Origin: Longispora sp040681875
GTDB lineage: Bacteria > Actinomycetota > Actinomycetes > Mycobacteriales > Micromonosporaceae
Direction: 5' to 3'
NCBI RefSeq assembly: GCF_040681875.1
Contig: NZ_JBFAZP010000001.1
Location: forward strand, 186,001 to 250,000
Length of the DNA stretch: 64,000 bases
The notes below the pieces were generated by a model, which saw nothing but the letters and a program-made list of their open reading frames with translations, searched no databases and had not been told where the DNA came from. A program made the position numbers and the translations under genes. Position 1 is the stretch's first letter; the number at the start of each line of letters is the position of its first letter. Below, piece by piece: positions 46,809-53,989 of this stretch.

Positions 46809-47567
46809 CTACCGAGGGGTCTGCCGGGCGGTGGCGTAGGCCGCCGCCCGGCCGGCCCACATCGTCGACAGCTCCCGGTAGAGGCGGTCGTGTTCGGCCT
46901 CCGTGCCGATCAGCGGGCGTCGGTCCGGGTAGCGGAGGTAGTGCACGATCGCGTCGGCGGTGTAACCCGGGGCCACGTCGAGCCGGTCCTCGCCGAGCGA
47001 CCACCACCTGCCGTGGACCCGGACCTTCGGGGTGGGCAGCACGTCGGCGATGTCCGCCCACGGTGCGCGCCGGGACCGGAACATGCCGGCGAACTCGACC
47101 CCGGCGGGGGTGAGGACCACCCTCGGCGCGGGGCGGAACGCCAGCATCGTGGACGCCAGGATCGCCAGCACGTCCAGCGCGACCAATGCGACCAGATACG
47201 GCCCCGGGGCCAGCAGCGGCAGAGTCAGCGCCGCGGGGGCCACCACGAAGGAAGGCCCCCTGAGCAGTCGGATGACCCGCCCACCCATGCGGGACGGTGC
47301 GACGAACGCGCCGTCGAGCACGAGGAGTCGGGCCGGTCGTCGGCCACCCGTGACGTCGAAGTAGAGGGCCGCGAAGAAGAGGCCGGACAGGACCAGCCCC
47401 ACCACGAGGAACGTCACGGCCGAGACCCCTGGCCGGACGTCCCGCACCGTGAACCGGGCGACGAGCGCGCCGGCACCGCCGACGACGAGCGCTACGACGA
47501 GTACGAGGTGGACGCGGTCCCGGCGCGGGGCGGCCATGGGCTGACGAGCGCGGAACGACGGGAGCAT
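46809..47567 (-). CDS. Membrane protein, paralog 2 of a tandem pair
   Basis: A 252-residue paralog of the preceding gene. It has four hydrophobic segments (VHLVLVVALVVGGAGALVARF, VSAVTFLVVGLVLSGLFFAALYF and two near 120-150) and the shared PH-like tail VVLTPAGVEFAGMFRSRRAPWADIADV with RPLIGTEAEHDRLYRELS. The two proteins differ most in the membrane segments. The ATG at 47567 lies seven bases after a -10-like TACCGT; an ATG at 47537 is an alternative. The function is unknown. Tandem duplication with its promoter explains the pair. Confidence 0.78.
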   Translation of the reverse strand: MLPSFRARQPMAAPRRDRVHLVLVVALVVGGAGALVARFTVRDVRPGVSAVTFLVVGLVLSGLFFAALYFDVTGGRRPARLLVLDGAFVAPSRMGGRVIRLLRGPSFVVAPAALTLPLLAPGPYLVALVALDVLAILASTMLAFRPAPRVVLTPAGVEFAGMFRSRRAPWADIADVLPTPKVRVHGRWWSLGEDRLDVAPGYTADAIVHYLRYPDRRPLIGTEAEHDRLYRELSTMWAGRAAAYATARQTPR

Positions 47568-47574
47568 GGCCCCC

Positions 47575-47610
47575 ACGGTAGGGGCGTGAGAACTTCCCCG
47601 CTGCCCCGTG
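47575..47610 (-). promoter_or_regulatory. Promoter motif of paralog 2
   Basis: CACGGGGCAGCGGG (47597-47610) and TACCGT (47575-47580) are 16 bp apart on the minus strand, seven bases before the ATG. It matches the motif of paralog 1 in sequence and spacing. Confidence 0.55.
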
Positions 47611-47732
47611 CGCGCTCGCGTCGCGGGCTCAGATCCGTGGCGGCCGGCCCGGGTGACCGGTACCCGTCGAAGGGTTTGTGGGTTTGGTGTGTCGTGCGAT
47701 TCTCCCGGGTCGGAACAGGGTAAACGTGGACC

Positions 47733-48695
47733 ATGGGATGGTGGAGAACGCTCCGGGAGCGGCACGGCTGGCTCCGGCACCTGGTCAGGGCGTTCCACCG
47801 CTACGACGGGACGTCCGCCGGCCTGCTCGCCGCCGGGGTCACCTACTACTCGTTCTTCGCCGTGCTGGCCCTGAGCGTGTTCGGCCTGGCGATGGCCGGC
47901 GTGCTGTTCGGCGACGTGCCGCAGGTCCGCGAGTCGGTGCGCGCGTTCGTGGCGGCCAACCTCCCCCGGGTGCAGGTCGACGCGCTGCTGGCGGCGAGCG
48001 GCCGGGTGGGCCTGATCGCGATGGCCGGTTTCCTGCTGGCCGGCCTGTGGTGGGTGGAGAGCACCCGGTCGTCGATCCGGGCGATCTGGCGGCTGCCGCG
48101 CGACCCCGGCCAGATCCTCGTCCGGTACGCGTGGGACCTGGTCGTCCTCGCCGGCCTCGGGCTGCTGCTGGCCGCGTCCATCGGGCTCCAGTTCGGCTCG
48201 GACGCGTTGCTGCGGTGGCTGGTCGCCGGGGCGGCCGGCTGGGTGGCGACCGGCCTGGGCGTGCTGCTCGGCGTGGCCGTGAACGCCGCGCTCGCCGCCG
48301 CGCTGCTGATCGGGGTGCCCCGGCTGCGGATGTCGTTCCGGAGGGTGGCCGGGCCCGCGCTGCTCGTGGCCGGCGGGCTGGAGCTGCTGAAGACCGGCGG
48401 GCGGCTCTACATCGGGGCGACGGTGGCCAATCCGGCGTACCAGGTGGTCGCCGGCTCCGTCGGGCTGCTCGTGTTCCTGTACCTGCTCAACCAGTTGTTG
48501 TTCCTCGCCGCCGCGCTGACGGCCACCAGCGACGCCGGCACGGTGTACGACCTGGGCTGCCGGCGACGGCTGCTGCCCCGCCGCCCGGGGAACCGTCCCC
48601 CGCCCCGACTCGCCGTGCCCGAAGCCCCGGACACGGACGAGGCCCCGGCCGGAAAGTCAGGAACAGGTACGCCGTCCGGCCACTTGTATTCATGA
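47733..48695 (+). CDS. YihY/virulence factor BrkB family membrane protein
   Basis: A 320-residue inner membrane protein. It has the family opening HLVRAFHRYDGTSAGLLAAGVTYYSFFAVLALSVFGLAMAG and about six membrane helices, with AIWRLPRD and VGLLVFLYLLNQLLFLAAALTA further on. The last 50 residues are a Pro/Arg-rich cytoplasmic tail. The function of this family is unknown; early reports of RNase BN identity were not upheld. It is a single gene, and its 3' end overlaps the promoter of the methyltransferase locus. Confidence 0.9.
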   Translation: MGWWRTLRERHGWLRHLVRAFHRYDGTSAGLLAAGVTYYSFFAVLALSVFGLAMAGVLFGDVPQVRESVRAFVAANLPRVQVDALLAASGRVGLIAMAGFLLAGLWWVESTRSSIRAIWRLPRDPGQILVRYAWDLVVLAGLGLLLAASIGLQFGSDALLRWLVAGAAGWVATGLGVLLGVAVNAALAAALLIGVPRLRMSFRRVAGPALLVAGGLELLKTGGRLYIGATVANPAYQVVAGSVGLLVFLYLLNQLLFLAAALTATSDAGTVYDLGCRRRLLPRRPGNRPPPRLAVPEAPDTDEAPAGKSGTGTPSGHLYS

Positions 48696-48711
48696 ATGTC
48701 ATCGATAGAAT
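48684..48711 (+). promoter_or_regulatory. Promoter of the SCO2525-like operon
   Basis: TTGTAT (48684-48689) and TAGAAT (48706-48711) are 16 bp apart in a strikingly AT-rich patch at the end of the BrkB gene. TAGAAT is close to the actinomycete -10 consensus. The predicted transcript starts near 48718. Confidence 0.6.
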
Positions 48712-48724
48712 TGAAGTTTGAACT

Positions 48725-49738
48725 GTGCCGTTGCGCAGTTTGCGTAGATTCGTTGAACTGCACAGTTGTCCTTACAAGCTTGTCCTGACAAGCTCGGCCC
48801 CGTCCGGGCCGGGGAGGTCCGTCGAACGGGAGTGCGCCATCAACACGTCACCGGGCTGCGGGAATCTGGCCGTCGACGAGGCGGCCGCAGCCTCCGGTGC
48901 CAGATCCGACCGGCGCACCGTCACCCGGATCGAACTCCCCCCCACCGAGAAACCGGAGGAGTGGCTCGACGCCGCCACCTGGCCCCCGGTCGCCGACCCC
49001 GAGCACAGTGTCAACGCGGCGTTCCCGTGGAACAAGTTCGACCCGTTGTCCTACCAGCGCCACCACTACGAGCACCTGGTCGAGGACGACCGCAGGATCC
49101 TGGACCTCGCCGGGCAGTTCCTCGCCACCCGGACCCGCGAAGAACCCCGGCGCGGCATCGACATGGGCGCCGGGTCGAACCTCTACCCGGCGCTGGCGAT
49201 GCTCCCGCTGTGCGAGGAGCTCACGCTCATGGACCTGTCGACCCCGAACGCCGACTGGCTGCGCACCGAGATCAAGGACTACGCCCCGTCCTGGGACCCG
49301 TTCTGGGAGGTCCTCGCCCAGCACGAGCCGTACCGCACGTTCCCCGAGGACCCGAGACACGCGCTCCGGGACCGGACCAGGGTCCGGCAGGGAGACATCT
49401 TCCAGACCGACCCGGGCGAGCAGTGGGACATCGGCACGATGTTCTTCGTCGCCGAGTCGATCTCCATGGTGGGCGTCGAGTTCGCGAAGGCCGTCGGGGC
49501 CTTCCTGGGCTGCCTGCGGCCGGGCTCCCCGTTCGTCACGGCGTTCATGGCCGGCTCGCAGGGCTACGAGGTGGCGGGGCGCCGGTTCCCCGCCGTGCCC
49601 ATCGACGAGCATCACGTCGGCGGGGTCCTGCGCCACTACGGTGTCGAGGATCCGTCTCTCTACCGGATCGGCATCCACGAACAGTTGCGTCCCGGCTACG
49701 ACGGGATGATCCTGGCTATGGGTCAAGTCAGCGGTTGA
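48725..49738 (+). CDS. SCO2525 family SAM-dependent methyltransferase
   Basis: A class I methyltransferase of up to 337 residues. The SAM site is RRGIDMGAGSNLYPALAMLPLCEELTLMDLS; later parts include QGDIFQTD and MFFVAESISM. It matches the actinobacterial SCO2525 family, next to SCO2524-, SCO2523- and SCO2522-like genes. The only ATG/GTG start in frame is the GTG at 48725, which would place the operator-like dyads inside the coding region, where codons are AT-rich and atypical. The true start may be a rare codon near 48840-48930, before the first conserved part (ELPPTEKPEEW). The substrate is unknown; the family is not characterised. Confidence 0.82.
   Translation: MPLRSLRRFVELHSCPYKLVLTSSAPSGPGRSVERECAINTSPGCGNLAVDEAAAASGARSDRRTVTRIELPPTEKPEEWLDAATWPPVADPEHSVNAAFPWNKFDPLSYQRHHYEHLVEDDRRILDLAGQFLATRTREEPRRGIDMGAGSNLYPALAMLPLCEELTLMDLSTPNADWLRTEIKDYAPSWDPFWEVLAQHEPYRTFPEDPRHALRDRTRVRQGDIFQTDPGEQWDIGTMFFVAESISMVGVEFAKAVGAFLGCLRPGSPFVTAFMAGSQGYEVAGRRFPAVPIDEHHVGGVLRHYGVEDPSLYRIGIHEQLRPGYDGMILAMGQVSG
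48756..48794. promoter_or_regulatory. Cluster of nested dyads, candidate operator or leader structure
   Basis: AACTG-CA-CAGTT (48756-48767) is followed by a 14-bp direct repeat, TTGTCCTTACAAGC (48766-48779) and TTGTCCTGACAAGC (48780-48793), each with its own dyad. The second lies inside the perfect palindrome AGCTTGTC-CT-GACAAGCT (48777-48794). The base composition is AT-rich, unlike coding DNA here. It is just after the predicted transcription start. Confidence 0.6.
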
Positions 49739-49775
49739 GTCGCGTCATGACATAGAGGACGGTGATCGGTCCCCG

Positions 49776-51629
49776 ATGAGGATCCAGCCCCGCAGAGAAA
49801 CCCTCGGAATCTGGAGTTCGGCGATCCGGTCCTCGCTCAAGGACGGCGCCTGGGTGTGGGGCGGCCGGGACGGCTCGAACTCCATCAGCGACGCCGAACA
49901 GCTGCTGTGCCTGATGGCCCCGTCCACCCGGGTCGCCTCGTTCCGGCTGGAGCGCCCCGACGAGACCGCCGACGACGTCGTGCGCGCGCTCGGCGAGCTG
50001 GGCGACCGGCTGGAGATCCCGCGGTTCCTGGTCCGGGTGATCCGGGAGTACTTCGACCGCTACACCGCCGAGGACGGCACCCCGATCTTCTCCGGGGAGA
50101 ACTACTTCGTCTCCGGGGACCCGCGCGCCCCGATCTCCGACGCGCAGCGCGACCTCCAGGTCGTCGACTCCTTCTCCATGTCGATCACGTTGGCGCTGGC
50201 CACGATCGGCTTCCTCCAGGAGTACAAGCCGGAGGGGCGCAAGAAGGAGGAGCAGGAGGAGATCAACCAGCTGCGGGAACTGGCCAGCAACCGGCTGTCG
50301 GCCGCCATGGTGGGCCTGCTGCGCAGCTTCACGGTGTACGTGTTCAGCGCCGACTCCGCCGAGGGCACCGCGCTGATCCGCACCATCAACCAGGACCGGA
50401 TGACCCCCGAGTCGGTGGTGTCCGCGTTCCGCCGGCAGATGCAGGAGACCGCCGCCGGGCTGCGGGACCTGAGCATCGGCTCCGGCGCCACGGTCAACAT
50501 CGAGGACTCGCTGCACTCCACCCAGCTGTTCGAGTGCGGCTGGTCCTGGGGCATCGTGAAGGACGCGCCGGAGGTCGTCACCCCGGAGCAGGTCGGCCAG
50601 CAGCCGGACGGGGTGGCCGAGGCGGCGCCGTACCTCTACTTCACGGTGGTGGCCCTCGACGCCCTGCAGGACCTGTTCTCCGAGCGGACCCGCATCCTCG
50701 GGCTGCTCAACGACAACCAGCAGCGCCTCGCCCAGGCGTTGCAGATCCGCTGGGACCTGACCCAGGCGTACTGGTCGAAGATCGCCATGTTCGGCGACGG
50801 CGCGTGGCCGCTGGAGGACATCCCCTGGCGCACCACGGACAGCAAGGAGTCCGACTACTTCACCCTCCTGGTGACCTCGATCGTCGTGCACTACATCGTC
50901 ACCAAGGACCGGTCCGACGCCCACCTGACCCGGGTCGGCGGCGTGCTGTCCACCCTGGCGGGGCGCAGCCGGATCACCCAGCGCGCGTCGCTGGACGTGG
51001 ACGCGGCCCTGGCCATGCACTCCCCCGGCGTGCCGTTCTCCCTCGGCGGCGGCGAGGACCGGGGCGGGCCCCCGCTGATGTGGTTCGCGTCGGACTTCGG
51101 CCCCCAGTTGCTCAAGCGCACGATCAGCATCGCCGGCCTGTTCAGCGAGCCCCGGCGCCGCCAGCAGTTCGTCGACCTGGCCGACGACACGTGGGACCAC
51201 CTGCGCCGCCGCCGGCTCGGCAAGGGCCCCGGCAACCGGCTGTGGGACCAGCCCGCCCTGGTCTTCCCCAGCCTGTCGGCCATCGACCACCACGAACCCT
51301 CCTGGTACTACACGGAACGGATCGTCGAGTGCCTGGTCGCGGCGGCGACCCTGATCAACAGGGGCCCGCTGCCGAGTGAACGGGCCATGGCGCACGCCCG
51401 GGACCTGCTCAGCGAGGCGGAGGTCATCTTCGACCAGGAACTGCTGACCAACCCGGCGAACAACGCCCGGGCCATCCACAACAAGCACCAGTGGGTCGAG
51501 GAGAAACTCAGCCGCGCCCGGTACTGGCTGACCCGCCGGCCCGGCACCGCCGAATCCCTCGCCAGGGAGGTGCTGGTCGAACTCGACGCGCTCGTGGCCG
51601 CCCGGCAGGACCTGTCCGAGGCGGGCTGA
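49776..51629 (+). CDS. SCO2524 family protein
   Basis: A 617-residue soluble protein with no domain that I recognise. It opens with RIQPRRETLGIWSSAIRSSLKDGAWVWGGRDGSNSISDAEQLLCLM, a start shared by SCO2524-like proteins as I remember them. It is mostly helical. Its place between a methyltransferase and a variant P-loop protein is the conserved SCO252x order. It starts 38 bp after the methyltransferase and ends one base before the P-loop gene. A mid-region GIVKDAPEVVTPEQVGQQPDGVAEAAPYLYFTV is followed by a repeat-like helical tail. No function is established. Confidence 0.8.
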   Translation: MRIQPRRETLGIWSSAIRSSLKDGAWVWGGRDGSNSISDAEQLLCLMAPSTRVASFRLERPDETADDVVRALGELGDRLEIPRFLVRVIREYFDRYTAEDGTPIFSGENYFVSGDPRAPISDAQRDLQVVDSFSMSITLALATIGFLQEYKPEGRKKEEQEEINQLRELASNRLSAAMVGLLRSFTVYVFSADSAEGTALIRTINQDRMTPESVVSAFRRQMQETAAGLRDLSIGSGATVNIEDSLHSTQLFECGWSWGIVKDAPEVVTPEQVGQQPDGVAEAAPYLYFTVVALDALQDLFSERTRILGLLNDNQQRLAQALQIRWDLTQAYWSKIAMFGDGAWPLEDIPWRTTDSKESDYFTLLVTSIVVHYIVTKDRSDAHLTRVGGVLSTLAGRSRITQRASLDVDAALAMHSPGVPFSLGGGEDRGGPPLMWFASDFGPQLLKRTISIAGLFSEPRRRQQFVDLADDTWDHLRRRRLGKGPGNRLWDQPALVFPSLSAIDHHEPSWYYTERIVECLVAAATLINRGPLPSERAMAHARDLLSEAEVIFDQELLTNPANNARAIHNKHQWVEEKLSRARYWLTRRPGTAESLAREVLVELDALVAARQDLSEAG

Positions 51630-51630
51630 C

Positions 51631-52551
51631 ATGCTCGTGTTCTCCACCTCCGACAAGGGCGGCACCGGCCGGTCGGTGACCAGCAGCAACGTCGCCTACC
51701 GCCGGGCCCTCGACGGCGGCGACGTCTGCTACCTCGACTTCGACTTCGGCTCGCCGACCGCCGGGGCGATCTTCAATATCACGTCGGCGGTACGCGGCGC
51801 GCCCGCCGACACCGGCCTGCACTCCTACCTCCAGGGCCGGACCTCCTCCCCGGTCCGCAGCGACGTGTGGTCGGAGTCCAACCACGAGAGCTCCCGGTCC
51901 CGGCCGGCCGGCGCGGGGCAGCTGGTGCTGTTCCCCGGCGACCAGGGCGGCGGGGAGTTCTCGGCGACCAAGGACGCCATCACCCGGTGCGTCCGGCTGT
52001 TCCGCCGCCTGGAGGAGGAGTTCGAGCTGTGCTTCGTGGACCTCAGCGCGGGCCGCTCGTACGCCACCGAGATCGTGCTGGCGGCCACGGCGGCCCCGGA
52101 GCTGCGGTCCACGGTGTTCCGCTGGCTCGTGTTCCACCGGTGGACCCGCCAGCACATCATCGCGGCCGGCGGGCTGGTCAACGGGCCCCGGGGCATCATC
52201 GCCGCCGGCGTGGACCGGGGGCACGACCGTGACCGCCTCGTGGACTCCATCCGGTACGTGCGGACCGCCGTCGTGGACCCGGAGTCGGAGTCGCTGGCCT
52301 CGTTGCGGGCCGGGCAGGTCACCTGGCTCAAGACGTGCAACGAGCAGCTCAAACAGTTGGCGAGCCGGGAGGGCGTGGGCGCGGCGGTCACCCTCGGGCA
52401 GGTGCCACTGGATCCGGTGCTGCAGTGGCGGGAGCAGTTGCTGACGGACAGCGACCTGTACAAGTACCAGATCGCCAACCGGGAGACGGTGGACGCGTTC
52501 CAGGGGCTCGCCAAGCGGCTGTTCGACGACGACGTCTGGTCGGCCCGTTGA
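51631..52551 (+). CDS. SCO2523 family variant P-loop protein
   Basis: A 306-residue ParA/MinD-like ATPase homolog. The N-terminal deviant Walker A reads STSDKGGTGRSVTSSN: the signature lysine K9 is kept, but the P-loop lysine is Arg14 (KGGxGRS, not KGGxGKS). Next comes DVCYLDFDFGSPTAGAIF, the Walker A' strand, and FELCFVDLSAGRSYATEIV as Walker B. The Arg change is typical of the named SCO2523 variant group, so nucleotide handling may differ from that of ParA. The gene starts one base after the SCO2524-like stop. A spatial or scaffold role is possible. Confidence 0.85.
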   Translation: MLVFSTSDKGGTGRSVTSSNVAYRRALDGGDVCYLDFDFGSPTAGAIFNITSAVRGAPADTGLHSYLQGRTSSPVRSDVWSESNHESSRSRPAGAGQLVLFPGDQGGGEFSATKDAITRCVRLFRRLEEEFELCFVDLSAGRSYATEIVLAATAAPELRSTVFRWLVFHRWTRQHIIAAGGLVNGPRGIIAAGVDRGHDRDRLVDSIRYVRTAVVDPESESLASLRAGQVTWLKTCNEQLKQLASREGVGAAVTLGQVPLDPVLQWREQLLTDSDLYKYQIANRETVDAFQGLAKRLFDDDVWSAR

Positions 52552-52556
52552 CGAGC

Positions 52557-53702
52557 GTGTTCCGGGAGGCCAGCGCCGACCGTACCCTCGCGGAGGTGCC
52601 GCTGTCGCACCTGTCGCTGGAGCTGGGGCACCTGTACATGGAGGACTTCGCGGGGGGCGAGGCGCAGTTGCGCGCGCACTTCGAGCGGGTCGCGCCCTGG
52701 GCGGACGCCGCCCGGCGGATCCACGCGGCGCAGCTGGCGGCGCGGCACGAGGAGTTGCTCGCGGCCCGTGCCGGGGCGCCGTCACGGGGCTCCGGCGACG
52801 GCCGGTCCGGGTCCGGCCCGCGGGGGGACGCGGAATCCGGAGGCGGCCGACTGTCGGGGGACTCAGGGTCCGGGAGCGGCCGGATGCGGGGGAACCCGGA
52901 GCCCCGGTCCGTCCGGCCCCCGCCGCCGCCCCGCCCCCGGGTCAGCACCTGCTTCCTGATCGACGACTACTTCGGCGAGGTCGGCTCCCCGCGCGAGGTA
53001 CTCCCCGGGCTGATCCGCGCCGCCGAGGAGGCGGGCGTCGCGATCGACTACCTGGCCCGGGAGTCGGCCTGCGCCCGGGCCGGCGACACGTCCCCGGCGG
53101 AACTGCTCCTCGGTCGCCTGGTGCCCGATCCCCCGCCGGGGGCGAACGGCTCCCGCCCGCCGGCCACCGTCAACGGCTGGCTGTGCAACGGCCAGCGGTC
53201 CCCGGCGGAGTCCGCCGAGGCGATGGAGGCGCACCGGCCGTGGCGGCCGCCCGCGCAGAACGGCGTCAAACGGCACTCGATCTTCGTGGACGTCCAGCTG
53301 TGGGACGAGGACGACGAGCACCGGCGCACCTGGTCCTGCCCGTTCCTCGCGGCGGTCTGGCAGCTGCTCCGGCTCGGGGTGCTCCGCGACGGACCGGATC
53401 CCGTGCTGGTCGCCGAGCCGTGGCGGGGCGGGTTCCCCGACGCGTGGGCGGACCTGCCGCCGCTGACCCGGCTGACGGACACCCGGGCCCCGTTCGGCGC
53501 GTACCGGACCCTGTCGATCCTGCCGGGGCGGTTCCTGCCCGTCGAGCAGGCGGTGCGCACGATCCTGGAGCAGGTCGCGACGGCCCCGGACGTGGCCGCG
53601 CAGCTGCGGGCGCGGGCCGAGGGCGAGGGCGTGGAGCTGCCGGCCGAGATCGTGGACCGGGCCGAGTACGTCTTCGTGGGCGCGGGCAGCGCCCGGCTCT
53701 AG
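52557..53702 (+). CDS. SCO2522 family protein
   Basis: A protein of 381 residues from the GTG at 52557; a TTG at 52548 that overlaps the previous stop (TTGA) is an alternative start. The N-terminal part has VPLSHLSLELGHLYMEDF. A Gly/Ser/Arg/Pro-rich linker (about residues 70-120) separates it from RVSTCFLIDDYFGEV, which introduces the second domain with IDYLARESACA and VKRHSIFVDVQLWDEDDEHRRTWSCPFLAAVWQLLRLG. It fits the SCO2522 family by neighbourhood and motifs. No function is known. The last gene of the plus-strand SCO252x arm, it ends 154 bp before the small Trp-rich peptide gene. Confidence 0.8.
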   Translation: MFREASADRTLAEVPLSHLSLELGHLYMEDFAGGEAQLRAHFERVAPWADAARRIHAAQLAARHEELLAARAGAPSRGSGDGRSGSGPRGDAESGGGRLSGDSGSGSGRMRGNPEPRSVRPPPPPRPRVSTCFLIDDYFGEVGSPREVLPGLIRAAEEAGVAIDYLARESACARAGDTSPAELLLGRLVPDPPPGANGSRPPATVNGWLCNGQRSPAESAEAMEAHRPWRPPAQNGVKRHSIFVDVQLWDEDDEHRRTWSCPFLAAVWQLLRLGVLRDGPDPVLVAEPWRGGFPDAWADLPPLTRLTDTRAPFGAYRTLSILPGRFLPVEQAVRTILEQVATAPDVAAQLRARAEGEGVELPAEIVDRAEYVFVGAGSARL

Positions 53703-53766
53703 ACCGCACCACCCCCGCGACCGTGGCGCCCGCCCCGGTCGCGCGGACAGTGGCGGCCACCGAAGC

Positions 53767-53811
53767 GTGAGACGCGAGTGAGACTCACTTCCAGCCGAAC
53801 CTCGGTAGCGT
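53767..53811 (+). promoter_or_regulatory. Candidate promoter/operator of the small peptide gene
   Basis: GTGAGAC occurs at 53767-53773 and again at 53778-53784, 11 bp apart. The second overlaps the dyad AGTGAG-A-CTCACT (53777-53789). A -10-like TAGCGT lies at 53806-53811. The dyad covers the place where a -35 would be, as expected for a repressor or activator site. The transcript would begin about 38 bases before the peptide ATG. Confidence 0.45.
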
Positions 53812-53855
53812 TCGGGCACCGAAGATCATCCCTGGTGCCCGGAAGGAGGTGGAGC

Positions 53856-53939
53856 ATGAAGAAGCTGACTGTCCGCAAGGAGTCCGCCGCCAAGCTGTCG
53901 TCCGGCGCGCGTCGTCTGTGGTTCGAGTGGTGCTGGTAG
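53856..53939 (+). CDS. 27-residue Lys-rich, Trp-rich peptide (candidate RiPP precursor)
   Basis: A 27-codon gene with one of the best ribosome binding sites in the window (AAGGAGGTG, six bases before the ATG). The peptide starts MKKLTVRK, has AAKLSSGARR in the middle, and ends LWFEWCW at the stop codon. The N-terminal half is basic and leader-like; the last seven residues hold three Trp, one Phe and one Cys. Such aromatic tails are seen in precursors of P450- or radical-SAM-crosslinked RiPPs (atropopeptide/tryptorubin precursors have a KL-x-S-x-AWYIWY tail), but no P450 or radical SAM gene is near. A perfect hairpin follows nine bases after the stop, then a TPR gene. It could also be a Trp-rich attenuator leader. 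Confidence 0.7.
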   Translation: MKKLTVRKESAAKLSSGARRLWFEWCW

Positions 53940-53947
53940 CAGTCCCG

Positions 53948-53975
53948 GAGCCGGAGCGGTCCGCCGCTCCGGCTC
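53948..53975 (+). terminator. Hairpin between peptide and TPR gene
   Basis: A 12-bp perfect stem (GAGCCGGAGCGG with its complement, shortened to arms AGCCGGAGCGG/CCGCTCCGGCT plus one outer pair) closes a TCCG tetraloop. It lies directly after the peptide stop codon. This position suits a partial terminator or an mRNA stabiliser that raises peptide over TPR expression, or an attenuator. Confidence 0.65.
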
Positions 53976-53989
53976 ACCGACCGTGAGGG

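Noticed and set aside
53856..53939. Trp biosynthesis attenuator leader
   Set aside because: Not excluded, but the downstream gene is a TPR protein and not a trp gene; the strong ribosome binding site and Lys-rich start fit a produced peptide better.
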